The notes below the pieces were generated by a model. The model was not told the DNA's origin and searched no databases. It worked only from the letters and a program-made list of their open reading frames with translations. Positions 6,602-13,358 of a stretch of 23,753 nt of DNA are shown here, piece by piece. Position 1 is the first letter of the stretch. Every line of letters starts with the position of its first letter. The stretch is from a virus, in the IMG/VR virus record IMGVR_UViG_3300042988_000154, positions 1-23,753 of that record; one strand, given 5' to 3'. The translations under genes were made by a program, and so were the position numbers.

Positions 6602-7720
6602 TATAATATTAATAGTCACTACGAAAATATCTATAGTTACTTGTCTACGATTGTAGCACATCCAAGGGTCTTATATCTACACCCTTATGGATCAACTCAA
6701 CCAGAACAAATTGAAGTGTTAGCCAAAGACATGAGTCATTTGCCTTCAACAGGCGACCCATTGTTTATATTCTATGACCAAGAACCGATATACGGTGAGT
6801 TTAACTTTAGACTGTTTGATTACATACGAGATAACATTAGTGGACCGTATGTGTTAGTGACAACTGAAAAAGAAAGTGATGCACTAGATAGAGTGCAAGC
6901 TAGGTACGGATGGCCGGTTGTTTATTATTTTCATCACGTATTTGCTGCACACGATTGGTACAGGGGTTACCAGTACAATAGCCAATTAATAGACCCAGGA
7001 TCAAGAACGCTAAAAAAGAAGTTTGTATCATTTAACAGGCTCACTAGTCATGCACGAGTATATCGCAGTTTATTTATTTCGGAATTAGTCAAACACGGAA
7101 TCCTAGATCAAGGACACGTAAGTTATAACGATGTGTGCCCCAATAATAACGAAAACTATGTTAGCAATTTAGCTGCTGCAAAAGAATCTGGTCTAATTTC
7201 CTATAATATATTTAGTGAAGCAACCAACAATATAGCACAGGCGCCACTACCATTACGTGTAGATTACAAAGATCAATTAACTATACCGAATCATAGTTTT
7301 GTATTAAGTGCTATTCCGGAAACACAAGAAAGCTTCTGCTATGTGGTCACCGAAACATGCTTTTGGGATAGAAAACATCACCTAACCGAAAAGATCTTTA
7401 AACCAATTGTTAGCAAAATGCCATTTATATTAATTGGTCCTGCTAACAATCTAGCATACTTACGTGAGTATGGGTTTGAAACCTTCAGCAATTGGTGGGA
7501 TGAGAGCTATGATAGTATTGTGGACCCTGTTGCACGTTTGGCCGCTGCTACCCAGGTTTTAAGCAATCTATGCAGCAAGGATTTGGGTGAGCTAGAAGCT
7601 ATGCTAAAGGATATGAATGATGTTTTGGACTACAACTACAATCGATTCTATAGCCAAGACTTTTTGGATACCAGCTGGGCAGAGCTAACTGAAAATCTCA
7701 AGTTTGCTGTCCCCATTTAA
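6599..7720 (+). CDS. Phage glycosyltransferase, fucosyltransferase-like C-terminal half
   Basis: This 373-aa protein is the only plus-strand gene. Residues 142-163 (FVSFNRLTSHARVYR) and the motif HLTEKIFKPI at 261-270, followed by PFILIGPANNLAYLREYGF and a WDESYD segment, resemble the nucleotide-sugar-binding part of GT10-type fucosyltransferases. The same pattern, with TEKxFKPI, recurs in glycosyltransferases of many phages. The N-terminal half has a Rossmann-like strand VLYLHPYG and FIFYDQEPIYG. It presumably acts in the cytoplasm on a nucleotide sugar; acceptor unknown. The next in-frame Met is at residue 45, inside the conserved part, so the first ATG is kept although no Shine-Dalgarno precedes it. 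Its last 23 bases overlap the convergent DUF2061 gene. Confidence 0.85.
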   Translation: MYNINSHYENIYSYLSTIVAHPRVLYLHPYGSTQPEQIEVLAKDMSHLPSTGDPLFIFYDQEPIYGEFNFRLFDYIRDNISGPYVLVTTEKESDALDRVQARYGWPVVYYFHHVFAAHDWYRGYQYNSQLIDPGSRTLKKKFVSFNRLTSHARVYRSLFISELVKHGILDQGHVSYNDVCPNNNENYVSNLAAAKESGLISYNIFSEATNNIAQAPLPLRVDYKDQLTIPNHSFVLSAIPETQESFCYVVTETCFWDRKHHLTEKIFKPIVSKMPFILIGPANNLAYLREYGFETFSNWWDESYDSIVDPVARLAAATQVLSNLCSKDLGELEAMLKDMNDVLDYNYNRFYSQDFLDTSWAELTENLKFAVPI

Positions 7721-7904
7721 TTTTTCCCCATACTCGTTCATGTATAAAATATAAAACAGTATTAAAGGTTAGCTGGATTACTGCAATAGAACTTGAGATT
7801 GAAATATCCCCAACAATAGCATACGATATAGCAAACGTTGCCCCAGTACCTGTAATACGCCAGGTAATTGTTTTTGCAAGGCTTCTTACTGTGGTATCAT
7901 GCAC
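7698..7904 (-). CDS. DUF2061 small membrane protein, copy 2
   Basis: The 68-aa protein has the DUF2061 pattern: RSLAKTITWRITGTGATF, a hydrophobic segment with the GDIS turn, then a second hydrophobic stretch ending in LYFIHERVWGKIKWG. It should form two membrane spans (about 16-33 and 37-53) with a basic C-terminal tail. The family's function is unknown. The start is GTG at 7904, which gives the family's usual N-terminus; it overlaps the kinase stop by 8 bases. It is the last gene of the long minus-strand run, and its 3' end overlaps the plus-strand glycosyltransferase by 23 bases, with no terminator hairpin between them. It pairs with the copy at 8328-8540 around the kinase gene. Confidence 0.85.
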   Translation of the reverse strand: MHDTTVRSLAKTITWRITGTGATFAISYAIVGDISISSSIAVIQLTFNTVLYFIHERVWGKIKWGQQT

Positions 7905-8331
7905 CTCTAAATCCTAAAATAGTATGTGCGATTAACTCGCTCCATTTAACACTATCTTGTGTGTGTATTCTAAAATCATAACACCCAGGTGGTTCGAATA
8001 ATCGATTGGTATCTTCGAAGCGACCTTCTTGTATGGTATCAACCCATACGGTCCAATGTGCGTCAAAGTTTGTACGCATCTCATCTAGCGGTGCAATAAA
8101 GTCACAGATAACATAATCACACGTCATTTCATCTGCTAGCTGTCGCATACGTAGGCTTTGGCGTATACGTCCTTCAATACTGAAATCCCAATCATTGTAT
8201 TTCTTGCGTACATCATCTGCATTGAGCCAGTGGACAGACTTATTTGAATTTTGCAAACGTTCTAATATATGTTGTGCCAAGTATGTTTTACCCGCGCCGG
8301 GCAAGCCCATAACTAGAATACGCTGTGTCAT
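7897..8331 (-). CDS. APS-kinase-like P-loop kinase
   Basis: From the ATG at 8331, which overlaps the upstream stop as ATGA, the product is 144 aa. The Walker A motif GLPGAGKT is at residues 9-16. HWLNADDVRKKYNDWDFS (34-51) and GRIRQSLRMRQLAD follow the adenylylsulfate kinase (CysC) pattern, and CDYVICDFIAPLDEMR (71-86) matches the second core strand and SPxxxxR region. VWVDTIQEGRFEDTNRLF corresponds to the FVDTPxExCxxRDxKGLY segment. It is shorter than bacterial CysC (about 200 aa). The family makes PAPS, the sulfate donor, but relatives phosphorylate other small molecules. No sulfurylase or sulfotransferase is visible here, so the substrate is open. The DUF2061 genes on both sides suggest a shared role at the membrane. 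Confidence 0.85.
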   Translation of the reverse strand: MTQRILVMGLPGAGKTYLAQHILERLQNSNKSVHWLNADDVRKKYNDWDFSIEGRIRQSLRMRQLADEMTCDYVICDFIAPLDEMRTNFDAHWTVWVDTIQEGRFEDTNRLFEPPGCYDFRIHTQDSVKWSELIAHTILGFRGA

Positions 8332-8540
8332 TTTTCCAAGCCCCATTTGATCTTTAACCAAATACGTTCGTGAATGTAATAGTCAACGCTCAACAGTAAG
8401 TGCAATGCCGTGGCAAAGCCCGTGGCTGACCCAATGTCGCCTGTAAACAAGTAAGTCCAGAAAATAGTAAACAGCCAGGCTGTTATTCTATAGGTGATCA
8501 TTCTTGTTACTGTTCTTTTATGTGACTCTTTTACGAGCAT
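8328..8540 (-). CDS. DUF2061 small membrane protein, copy 1
   Basis: This 70-aa protein is a paralogue of the 68-aa protein at 7698-7904. It has the same order: a basic N-terminus (KRTVTRMITYRITAW), a first hydrophobic span with the turn TGDIGSAT, a second span and the conserved tail YYIHERIWLKIKWG. Two membrane segments are expected, about 17-33 and 40-54. It starts at 8540, overlapping the carbamoyltransferase stop by 10 bases, and ends in ATGA with the kinase gene. The gene order DUF2061, kinase, DUF2061 implies duplication around the kinase or a two-subunit membrane partner. Confidence 0.87.
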   Translation of the reverse strand: MLVKESHKRTVTRMITYRITAWLFTIFWTYLFTGDIGSATGFATALHLLLSVDYYIHERIWLKIKWGLEK

Positions 8541-10018
8541 ACTTTAACTCCATATAGTTGTTCAAAGCGATCTGCGTCTGCACGATCGTTTACCATTGGT
8601 TCCCCACGAATGTTAAGACTTGTGTTTAACAACATAGGGCACCCTGTCATTACATACCACTTTTCGAGCAGCTCTCTAATGCCGCTTCCATCTTTCGGCA
8701 CTGTCTGGACACGACTAGAGCCGTCAGCGTGAACGATAGCAGGAAATAGGTCAGGAACCCTGCAACGAGCGACTGACTGCATGTACCTACTATGCTCGAA
8801 ACCACGAGGCATATCAAAGTAAGTATCAGCCAGTTCTTCCAAAATAACGGGCGCAAATGGTCTGAATTGTTGTCTACGTTTAATGTCATTTACTTTCTCC
8901 TTAATCTCGCTGCCTCTAGGATCTGCAAGCAGGCTTCTGTTTCCAAGTGCTCTTGGACCGAACTCGGCTCTCCCGGAAGCCACTCCCACAATTTGCCAAG
9001 TAAGTAACTCGTCCAGAATGTCGTTAACAGGGTAAGGGCCAGGAATATTATGCCCGAGATAAGCGTCACGCCAGTTAAGGGCACCCCCATAAGCCAAAGC
9101 GGCAGCACCAAGGCTACTGCCAGCATCACCAGGGTTAGGCATAATCCAGATATTCTCAAAGTAGTTTCCTATACGTGCATTTGCTGCACAGTTTAAAGCA
9201 CATCCGCCCATGTAGACTAAATTGTTGCTCCACTTAAATTGTTTGGCGCGAAGCATAACGTTTAAAATCAAATCTTCTGCTAGGTCTTGTGCCGCGGCAG
9301 CGACATCCATATCGCCAGTAGTATCAGTTAGATACTTGCATGCCATGCCCATGTGCATGTTCTGTTTAAATTTAATGTTCCATTCATCGTCTACGAGATC
9401 CATACGCATTAAGTCGCTAAACCCACGCTCTCCGTATGCCGCCATACCCATTAGAATGTATTCCTCGTCCATGGGCTTTAGTCCAACTTTGGCTGTCGCT
9501 GCACTGTAGAACAATCCAATGCTGTGTGGATAGTGTTGTTGCCACAGCTTCTTATATACAGCCTTACCGTTTATGTATTCTGCTCCGTAGATGCTGGTTG
9601 TTTCAAACTCCCCAATAGCATCAATTACTACAACCGTGGCTCTGTCAAATGTTGATGTTTGAAATCCAGCTGCGGCATGACTTAGGTGATGGTTGAAGCT
9701 CTTATAAGTGTTGAGGTCCCACCATTTAGCATAACCGATTTGATCATGCACCAACTTCTTTGTAGATATTTTATTCCAGTCAAATCCTTGTCCGGCATAA
9801 AGCTGTCGTAGTTGTTTGATAAGTGGTCGCTCATAATATGCGACAGTCCCGATCGGATTATAATTTTCGAGTTCACGAATAAGAGGACTGCAAAAATTAG
9901 CGTCACTCTTCTTCTTGGAGTAACGTTCACTATGCGATGCAAAAAGTATGTTTCCATCACTGTCTAATACCGTTGCGGCTGCATCATGAAATCCAGCCGA
10001 GATTCCTAATATGTTCAT
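8531..10018 (-). CDS. O-carbamoyltransferase of the NodU/CmcH/TobZ family
   Basis: The 495-aa protein begins MNILGISAGFHDAAATVL, the family's usual start. It keeps the Kae1-like metal site in HHLSH at 110-114, the VVVIDAIGEFETTS strand-turn (about 130-142), MGGCALNCAAN (270-280), PNPGDAGSSLGAA, and the C-terminal-domain signature GRAEFGPRALGNRS (349-362) followed by RPFAPVILEE and NTSLNIRGEPMV. These enzymes activate carbamoyl phosphate with ATP and transfer the carbamoyl group to a sugar hydroxyl, as in nodulation factors or tobramycin. It is somewhat shorter than the roughly 550-600 aa of many members; the loss seems to be at the extreme C-terminus. Its start lies 35 bases inside the SGNH gene. 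It is good evidence that the island decorates a sugar or sugar-like product. Confidence 0.95.
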   Translation of the reverse strand: MNILGISAGFHDAAATVLDSDGNILFASHSERYSKKKSDANFCSPLIRELENYNPIGTVAYYERPLIKQLRQLYAGQGFDWNKISTKKLVHDQIGYAKWWDLNTYKSFNHHLSHAAAGFQTSTFDRATVVVIDAIGEFETTSIYGAEYINGKAVYKKLWQQHYPHSIGLFYSAATAKVGLKPMDEEYILMGMAAYGERGFSDLMRMDLVDDEWNIKFKQNMHMGMACKYLTDTTGDMDVAAAAQDLAEDLILNVMLRAKQFKWSNNLVYMGGCALNCAANARIGNYFENIWIMPNPGDAGSSLGAAALAYGGALNWRDAYLGHNIPGPYPVNDILDELLTWQIVGVASGRAEFGPRALGNRSLLADPRGSEIKEKVNDIKRRQQFRPFAPVILEELADTYFDMPRGFEHSRYMQSVARCRVPDLFPAIVHADGSSRVQTVPKDGSGIRELLEKWYVMTGCPMLLNTSLNIRGEPMVNDRADADRFEQLYGVKVCS

Positions 10019-10517
10019 TGATTTTTTCTGCTATTCTTTGATGACCTAGTTCTAGCGGATGCCCACCAGGTCCTTTAGGGCAATCGCCCATCCACTCTAC
10101 CATACTGCCTGGTATCCAATTACCAACACCGGACTCAGGTACATCAAACGTTCTTACAAACACATAAGGTATCTGTTTGTCCCGTAAGTAGCTATCCAGT
10201 AATAATACTTGTGTGCGAAATTTTTTAATTGCCCAATCCTCGTCCCAATCTAAAAATACATGATCACATATTGATCCATACTTTCTGTGACTACTTGGTG
10301 TTAGGTGTTGCCCATTTATTTCAATTCTATGCGGCGTGGTCCAACATACAATAACGGCATCAGGTTGTGTTAAATGAGTAAACTCTACTGTGGTCTTCAC
10401 AATAGCATCATTACTAAATCCTGCTGTGCCATAATTTATTGTACCTTCAACTAAACTAGGCCATGCAATAGGACTTTCTTCTCCTGCTGTAAAACTGTCG
10501 CCAGTGACAAATATCAT
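9984..10517 (-). CDS. SGNH/GDSL hydrolase-like protein, short paralogue
   Basis: The 177-aa protein has SGNH blocks. Block I is GDSFTAG (6-12), with Ser8 as nucleophile. A block II-like GTAGFSNDAI (30-39) offers Gly and Asn for the oxyanion hole. The C-terminal block is GGHPLELGH (151-159), with His153 or His159 as the likely catalytic base. A TTPHRIEING loop resembles the longer paralogue's FPGRYEF. Family members are esterases or acyl transferases on sugars. No signal peptide is seen, so it should act in the cytoplasm. The start overlaps the GIY-YIG stop as ATGA, and its end overlaps the carbamoyltransferase start by 35 bases. Confidence 0.87.
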   Translation of the reverse strand: MIFVTGDSFTAGEESPIAWPSLVEGTINYGTAGFSNDAIVKTTVEFTHLTQPDAVIVCWTTPHRIEINGQHLTPSSHRKYGSICDHVFLDWDEDWAIKKFRTQVLLLDSYLRDKQIPYVFVRTFDVPESGVGNWIPGSMVEWMGDCPKGPGGHPLELGHQRIAEKINEHIRNLGWIS

Positions 10518-11215
10518 GTATTTTCCATATAAAACCCAATGGATCTAAAAGTTTTTCCAACCATGTCACTTGTTAAAAATTTAGAAACACCAACCATATT
10601 ATTGGTTATAACTGCATCGCAATTTTTACACCATTTAAATACTGTCCCTTTGCTAATATTTTTTATATTATCAGCAATTTCTTTTACGGTTGCAAACTTT
10701 CCATACGGGGTCACATAGTAACCGTTAAACCTTGAATTTTTTTCTGCAACATACTTTCCAGATAGACTATTGCTTATCTTAAGTTTAGATTCATCTGAAT
10801 GACTAGAACCAAACATATGATTCTTTTTCCCCACCTGTGCCTGCCCTATCTTTTTTCGGGTTTCTTCTGAATGAGAATACCCGGGCCTTCTTGATTTCAT
10901 TTTATGCCGTGTTTCCTCAGACATCTTAAATCCTTTACCGAGGCCGTAGCCGCCGGATGACATATTATAACATAACGGGTCATCTTGCCATAAATTGCCT
11001 AAGATTGCAATTTCAGCAATATATGCCTCATCATCGCTAGGGTATTCTCCGATTGTCTCGCGAATGAAGTTTTCTCTCCCGTATTTTTCCACAGATCGTT
11101 TTAATCTTATCCCGCTTCCAAGATACCCGTCAAACTCATCAGTCAGCTGACAGTGTTTACCAATATAGTATTGGCCTGTTGCAATGTTTGTAGTTTTATA
11201 GACTATATATTTCAT
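10514..11215 (-). CDS. GIY-YIG homing endonuclease with NUMOD3 repeats
   Basis: The 233-aa product starts MKYIVYKTTN at the ATG at 11215; an in-frame TTG five codons earlier is less likely. The GIY-YIG domain covers 1-90: IVYKTTN, QYYIGKH, YLGSGIRLKR with the catalytic Arg, and AYIAEIAIL with the metal-binding Glu. Basic NUMOD3 repeats follow at about 95-150 (MSEETRHKMKSR, HSEETRKKIGQ, HSDESKLKIS). The C-terminal 65 residues (YYVTPYGKFATVKEIADNI; TVFKWCKN) look like a helix-turn-helix DNA-binding module. It is a free-standing mobile gene lying between two SGNH paralogues. A T4-late-promoter-like GATAAATA sits just upstream, which would give it expression separate from the operon. It ends in ATGA with the SGNH gene. 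Confidence 0.95.
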   Translation of the reverse strand: MKYIVYKTTNIATGQYYIGKHCQLTDEFDGYLGSGIRLKRSVEKYGRENFIRETIGEYPSDDEAYIAEIAILGNLWQDDPLCYNMSSGGYGLGKGFKMSEETRHKMKSRRPGYSHSEETRKKIGQAQVGKKNHMFGSSHSDESKLKISNSLSGKYVAEKNSRFNGYYVTPYGKFATVKEIADNIKNISKGTVFKWCKNCDAVITNNMVGVSKFLTSDMVGKTFRSIGFYMENT

Positions 11216-11220
11216 ATATC

Positions 11221-11228
11221 TATTTATC
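11221..11228 (-). promoter_or_regulatory. T4-late-type promoter element before the GIY-YIG gene
   Basis: The minus strand reads GATAAATA, 7/8 of the T4 late consensus TATAAATA, ending 5 bases before the ATG at 11215. T4 homing endonuclease genes such as I-TevI are known to use late promoters. I found no other match this good oriented toward a gene. With this spacing the transcript would start at or just inside the ATG, which weakens the call. Confidence 0.4.
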
Positions 11229-11243
11229 AAACGGAACCCGTTT
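11229..11243 (-). terminator. Small hairpin between SGNH and GIY-YIG genes
   Basis: The sequence AAACGG-AAC-CCGTTT (plus strand) forms a perfect 6-bp stem with a 3-base loop. It lies 6 bases after the TAA of the 281-aa gene in the only gap (11216-11249) within the long run. There is no U-run, so it is at best a weak terminator. It may instead be an RNA hairpin controlling the endonuclease, or part of the homing site. Confidence 0.35.
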
Positions 11244-11249
11244 TATTAC

Positions 11250-12095
11250 TTATATATAAAGGGATCCCTGCGTCTCAGTTCTTTTAACTTCTTGCGGTAG
11301 CGAATCTCTAATCGGATTCTGTTGTACAGATTTTTTAACCATTTCATTGAATTTCTCCTGCATAAGTTTTGCAGCATCGGCGTGAGCTTGTTCGAGCGGA
11401 TGTGTAGTGCCTATAGGGTATTTATTTTCCCTGGCCCACTGGTAGAAACCTCTTGGACTTTGCGTATGGTAGCTTTCTGTTCCTGCAGGAAACCAAAACC
11501 AGTTGTTCATATCAATTTGATTTAACAAGCTGTTAATCACTGAATCATTTTGGCTGGCTGTGTAGTTATAGATAATACTGTTGTCTGCACAAGTAAACAA
11601 GTAAGGAATGCCTTTTACTTGGAGGTAATTCTGTAGGTAAACAATCTCTTTAAGACTCGAATACACTTCCCAGTATTCCGTAGAACCCACGTGTGCGTAG
11701 AATGTTCTCGCAAAATCTGCAACACCAGTCGCCTTCGCTCTGCGTATGGATTCCAACTGGGCATCCAGAATAGCCGTATCTTTGGTAACAAATTCTTGTT
11801 CAATTTCTCTGGCATCTTGTTTGATAGTCCATGCGTTAATACTGTACCACGGACTTTTACGCTGCTTTGTATCGTATGCAAATCTAAACTCGTAACGACC
11901 GGGAAATGTCCAGGACACAATTACGCCAGAGACTCCACCTTGCTCACAACGTTCAATGGCTGTACGAGCTATAGCGTCATTGCCATATCCGGGCCATGCA
12001 ACGCATTGTTGGGCCCCTAGCAGTGCGGTAAATGTGTTAGCAGGGCTCGCTAGCTCACTGCCGTAAACAAAACTATCTCCTGCTGCTATAATCAT
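11250..12095 (-). CDS. SGNH/GDSL hydrolase-like protein, long paralogue
   Basis: The 281-aa protein shares its frame with the 177-aa paralogue: block I GDSFVYG (6-12, Ser8), block II-like GYGNDAIAR (36-44), WTFPGRYEF (62-70), and the C-terminal block GTTHPLEQAH (229-238) with two candidate catalytic histidines. A large insert between about 75 and 215 (rich in aromatic residues, such as NNWFWFPAGTESYH) probably shapes acceptor binding. A basic and polar tail follows after 250. The role is likely deacylation or acyl transfer on a sugar. The first 23 bases overlap the end of the 360-aa gene. It is followed by a hairpin and the inserted endonuclease gene. Confidence 0.85.
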   Translation of the reverse strand: MIIAAGDSFVYGSELASPANTFTALLGAQQCVAWPGYGNDAIARTAIERCEQGGVSGVIVSWTFPGRYEFRFAYDTKQRKSPWYSINAWTIKQDAREIEQEFVTKDTAILDAQLESIRRAKATGVADFARTFYAHVGSTEYWEVYSSLKEIVYLQNYLQVKGIPYLFTCADNSIIYNYTASQNDSVINSLLNQIDMNNWFWFPAGTESYHTQSPRGFYQWARENKYPIGTTHPLEQAHADAAKLMQEKFNEMVKKSVQQNPIRDSLPQEVKRTETQGSLYI

Positions 12096-13155
12096 AACCA
12101 GGCTTTAATTTGTTGATTTGCTGTTCATAATAATCCGGATCTGTCCAAGTGTAGGGATATACGGAGCGTAGAACATTCCCTTGCCCGTCATCTGTAGCGA
12201 TCCCTTGTATGTCGAGGTACCTTGAAAGTATGGGCCAAACTTCACTGTAGTTGGTTGTTCCAAAAGACGCCAATAAATCAACTTGACCCACCGGGTGGTA
12301 CCCAAAGTTATATTCGGGGTTGACCAAATCGAATCCGTTGCGTACAAGCCAATCCCTAAATCCTGCCAGCTCTCGGGTGTGCCAAGGATGGGGACCATTA
12401 TAGACCACATCCTGCGCCCACTCGACGTCAAACTCCCCGCTATAGTAACGTAGGTGAGTAATAGCATCACATACGCTCTGGTCAATATCGACTCCTGCTT
12501 CGTCTCGATATACCTCATACAACGTTTTACCAATTTGCGTCCAATGTAGGTATACTTCCCCGAAGCGTCTGTCATATCGAGATTCGTCAAATGTAGTTCG
12601 ATGTATTGCTGGGAATTCATAACGTGGGCAATTTAAAAAGGTTGTGATTTGACTAGGACGTACCCACTCTGGCTGCGTTGCTTGTTTGCGTTGACTAAGC
12701 ATTAAACTCTCTGCTTCGTGGCACAGCAAGTTTAGTTGGCGGATAGCAAACTTTGTGGTATAGTCTGCCCGCTTGTAATATTCACTAAGTCCGTTAACAG
12801 TGCCTTGCAGTATCTCAAAGTGATTGTGCAACTTGTTCATCAAGTCCTGATTAGGCTCTAGCCCATTGCGTAATGTGGTATGAGTGTACAGTTCTTCGAT
12901 ATGATAGTCGTCAAAGAAACTGTTAATCTCATTTACTGCCCAAAACAGTTCTTGGCAAATAAAACGTAAGTCGCGTTGGCTGTCCGGGAATCCTAAAAAG
13001 CAAAAGTTCTTCTCAAGGTAGAGATTACGTTGCACTACATCTTGCAATGCTTCAAACCACAGTTTGCCCATTGGCGTATCATTTACGTTGATGTAGTAAT
13101 CTAACGTGTCACTTTTGTCTAACGGGTTCTGCAAGGTTACAGTTACTTTATTCAT
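12073..13155 (-). CDS. Conserved-looking protein of unknown function
   Basis: From the ATG at 13155, which overlaps the previous stop as ATGA, the product is 360 aa; an earlier in-frame start would lie within the upstream gene. It begins with a beta-like segment (NKVTVTLQNPLDKSDTLDYY). A helical middle with many aromatic and acidic residues follows (about 30-170), then a C-terminal half with SQITTFLNCPRYEFPAIHR, FGEVYLHWTQIGKTLYE and FGYHPVGQVDLLASFG. No catalytic motif is recognised, nor any signal or membrane segment. Position between the radical SAM block and the SGNH gene, with overlap on both sides, suggests it belongs to the same pathway. Acceptor-binding or carrier roles are only guesses. 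Confidence 0.8.
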   Translation of the reverse strand: MNKVTVTLQNPLDKSDTLDYYINVNDTPMGKLWFEALQDVVQRNLYLEKNFCFLGFPDSQRDLRFICQELFWAVNEINSFFDDYHIEELYTHTTLRNGLEPNQDLMNKLHNHFEILQGTVNGLSEYYKRADYTTKFAIRQLNLLCHEAESLMLSQRKQATQPEWVRPSQITTFLNCPRYEFPAIHRTTFDESRYDRRFGEVYLHWTQIGKTLYEVYRDEAGVDIDQSVCDAITHLRYYSGEFDVEWAQDVVYNGPHPWHTRELAGFRDWLVRNGFDLVNPEYNFGYHPVGQVDLLASFGTTNYSEVWPILSRYLDIQGIATDDGQGNVLRSVYPYTWTDPDYYEQQINKLKPGYDYSSRR

Positions 13156-13358
13156 GCCCACCTTAACGCAAATTCTGTGGCTAATTTGGGATCTGCAAAA
13201 TAAAAGTCGCCGCCCCACTCTGTAGCAGTATTATCAGAATACTCCCATAGCCATCCTGTTTCGTCGTACGGTATATTAAGGTTATCACACCATCCAATAA
13301 TCTGATCTATTTTGCTTTCGTGCAGGTCTAGATCCATTTCCACTGTTACTTTAGTCAT
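13152..13358 (-). CDS. Small acidic protein after the radical SAM block
   Basis: Starting at the ATG at 13358 (a TTG three codons earlier is less likely), the product is 68 aa. It starts with a strand-like TKVTVEMDLDL, has a helix around DQIIGWCDNLNI, then GGDFYFADPKLATEFALRW. The latter resembles the end of small phage proteins with a two-strand, one-helix shape. It is acidic, with one cysteine and four tryptophans. It overlaps the last radical SAM gene by 8 bases and ends in ATGA with the 360-aa gene. Because it sits right after five radical SAM genes it is worth considering as a peptide substrate or partner, but nothing in it resembles a known leader peptide. Confidence 0.75.
   Translation of the reverse strand: MTKVTVEMDLDLHESKIDQIIGWCDNLNIPYDETGWLWEYSDNTATEWGGDFYFADPKLATEFALRWA

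Noticed and set aside
8890-9159. A hydrophobic open frame that reads like a small membrane protein
   Set aside because: It is an alternative frame of the carbamoyltransferase gene, whose conserved motifs cover the same bases.
12105-12620. An open frame of 171 codons on the minus strand
   Set aside because: It runs inside the 360-aa gene in another frame, has no recognisable motif and no start context.
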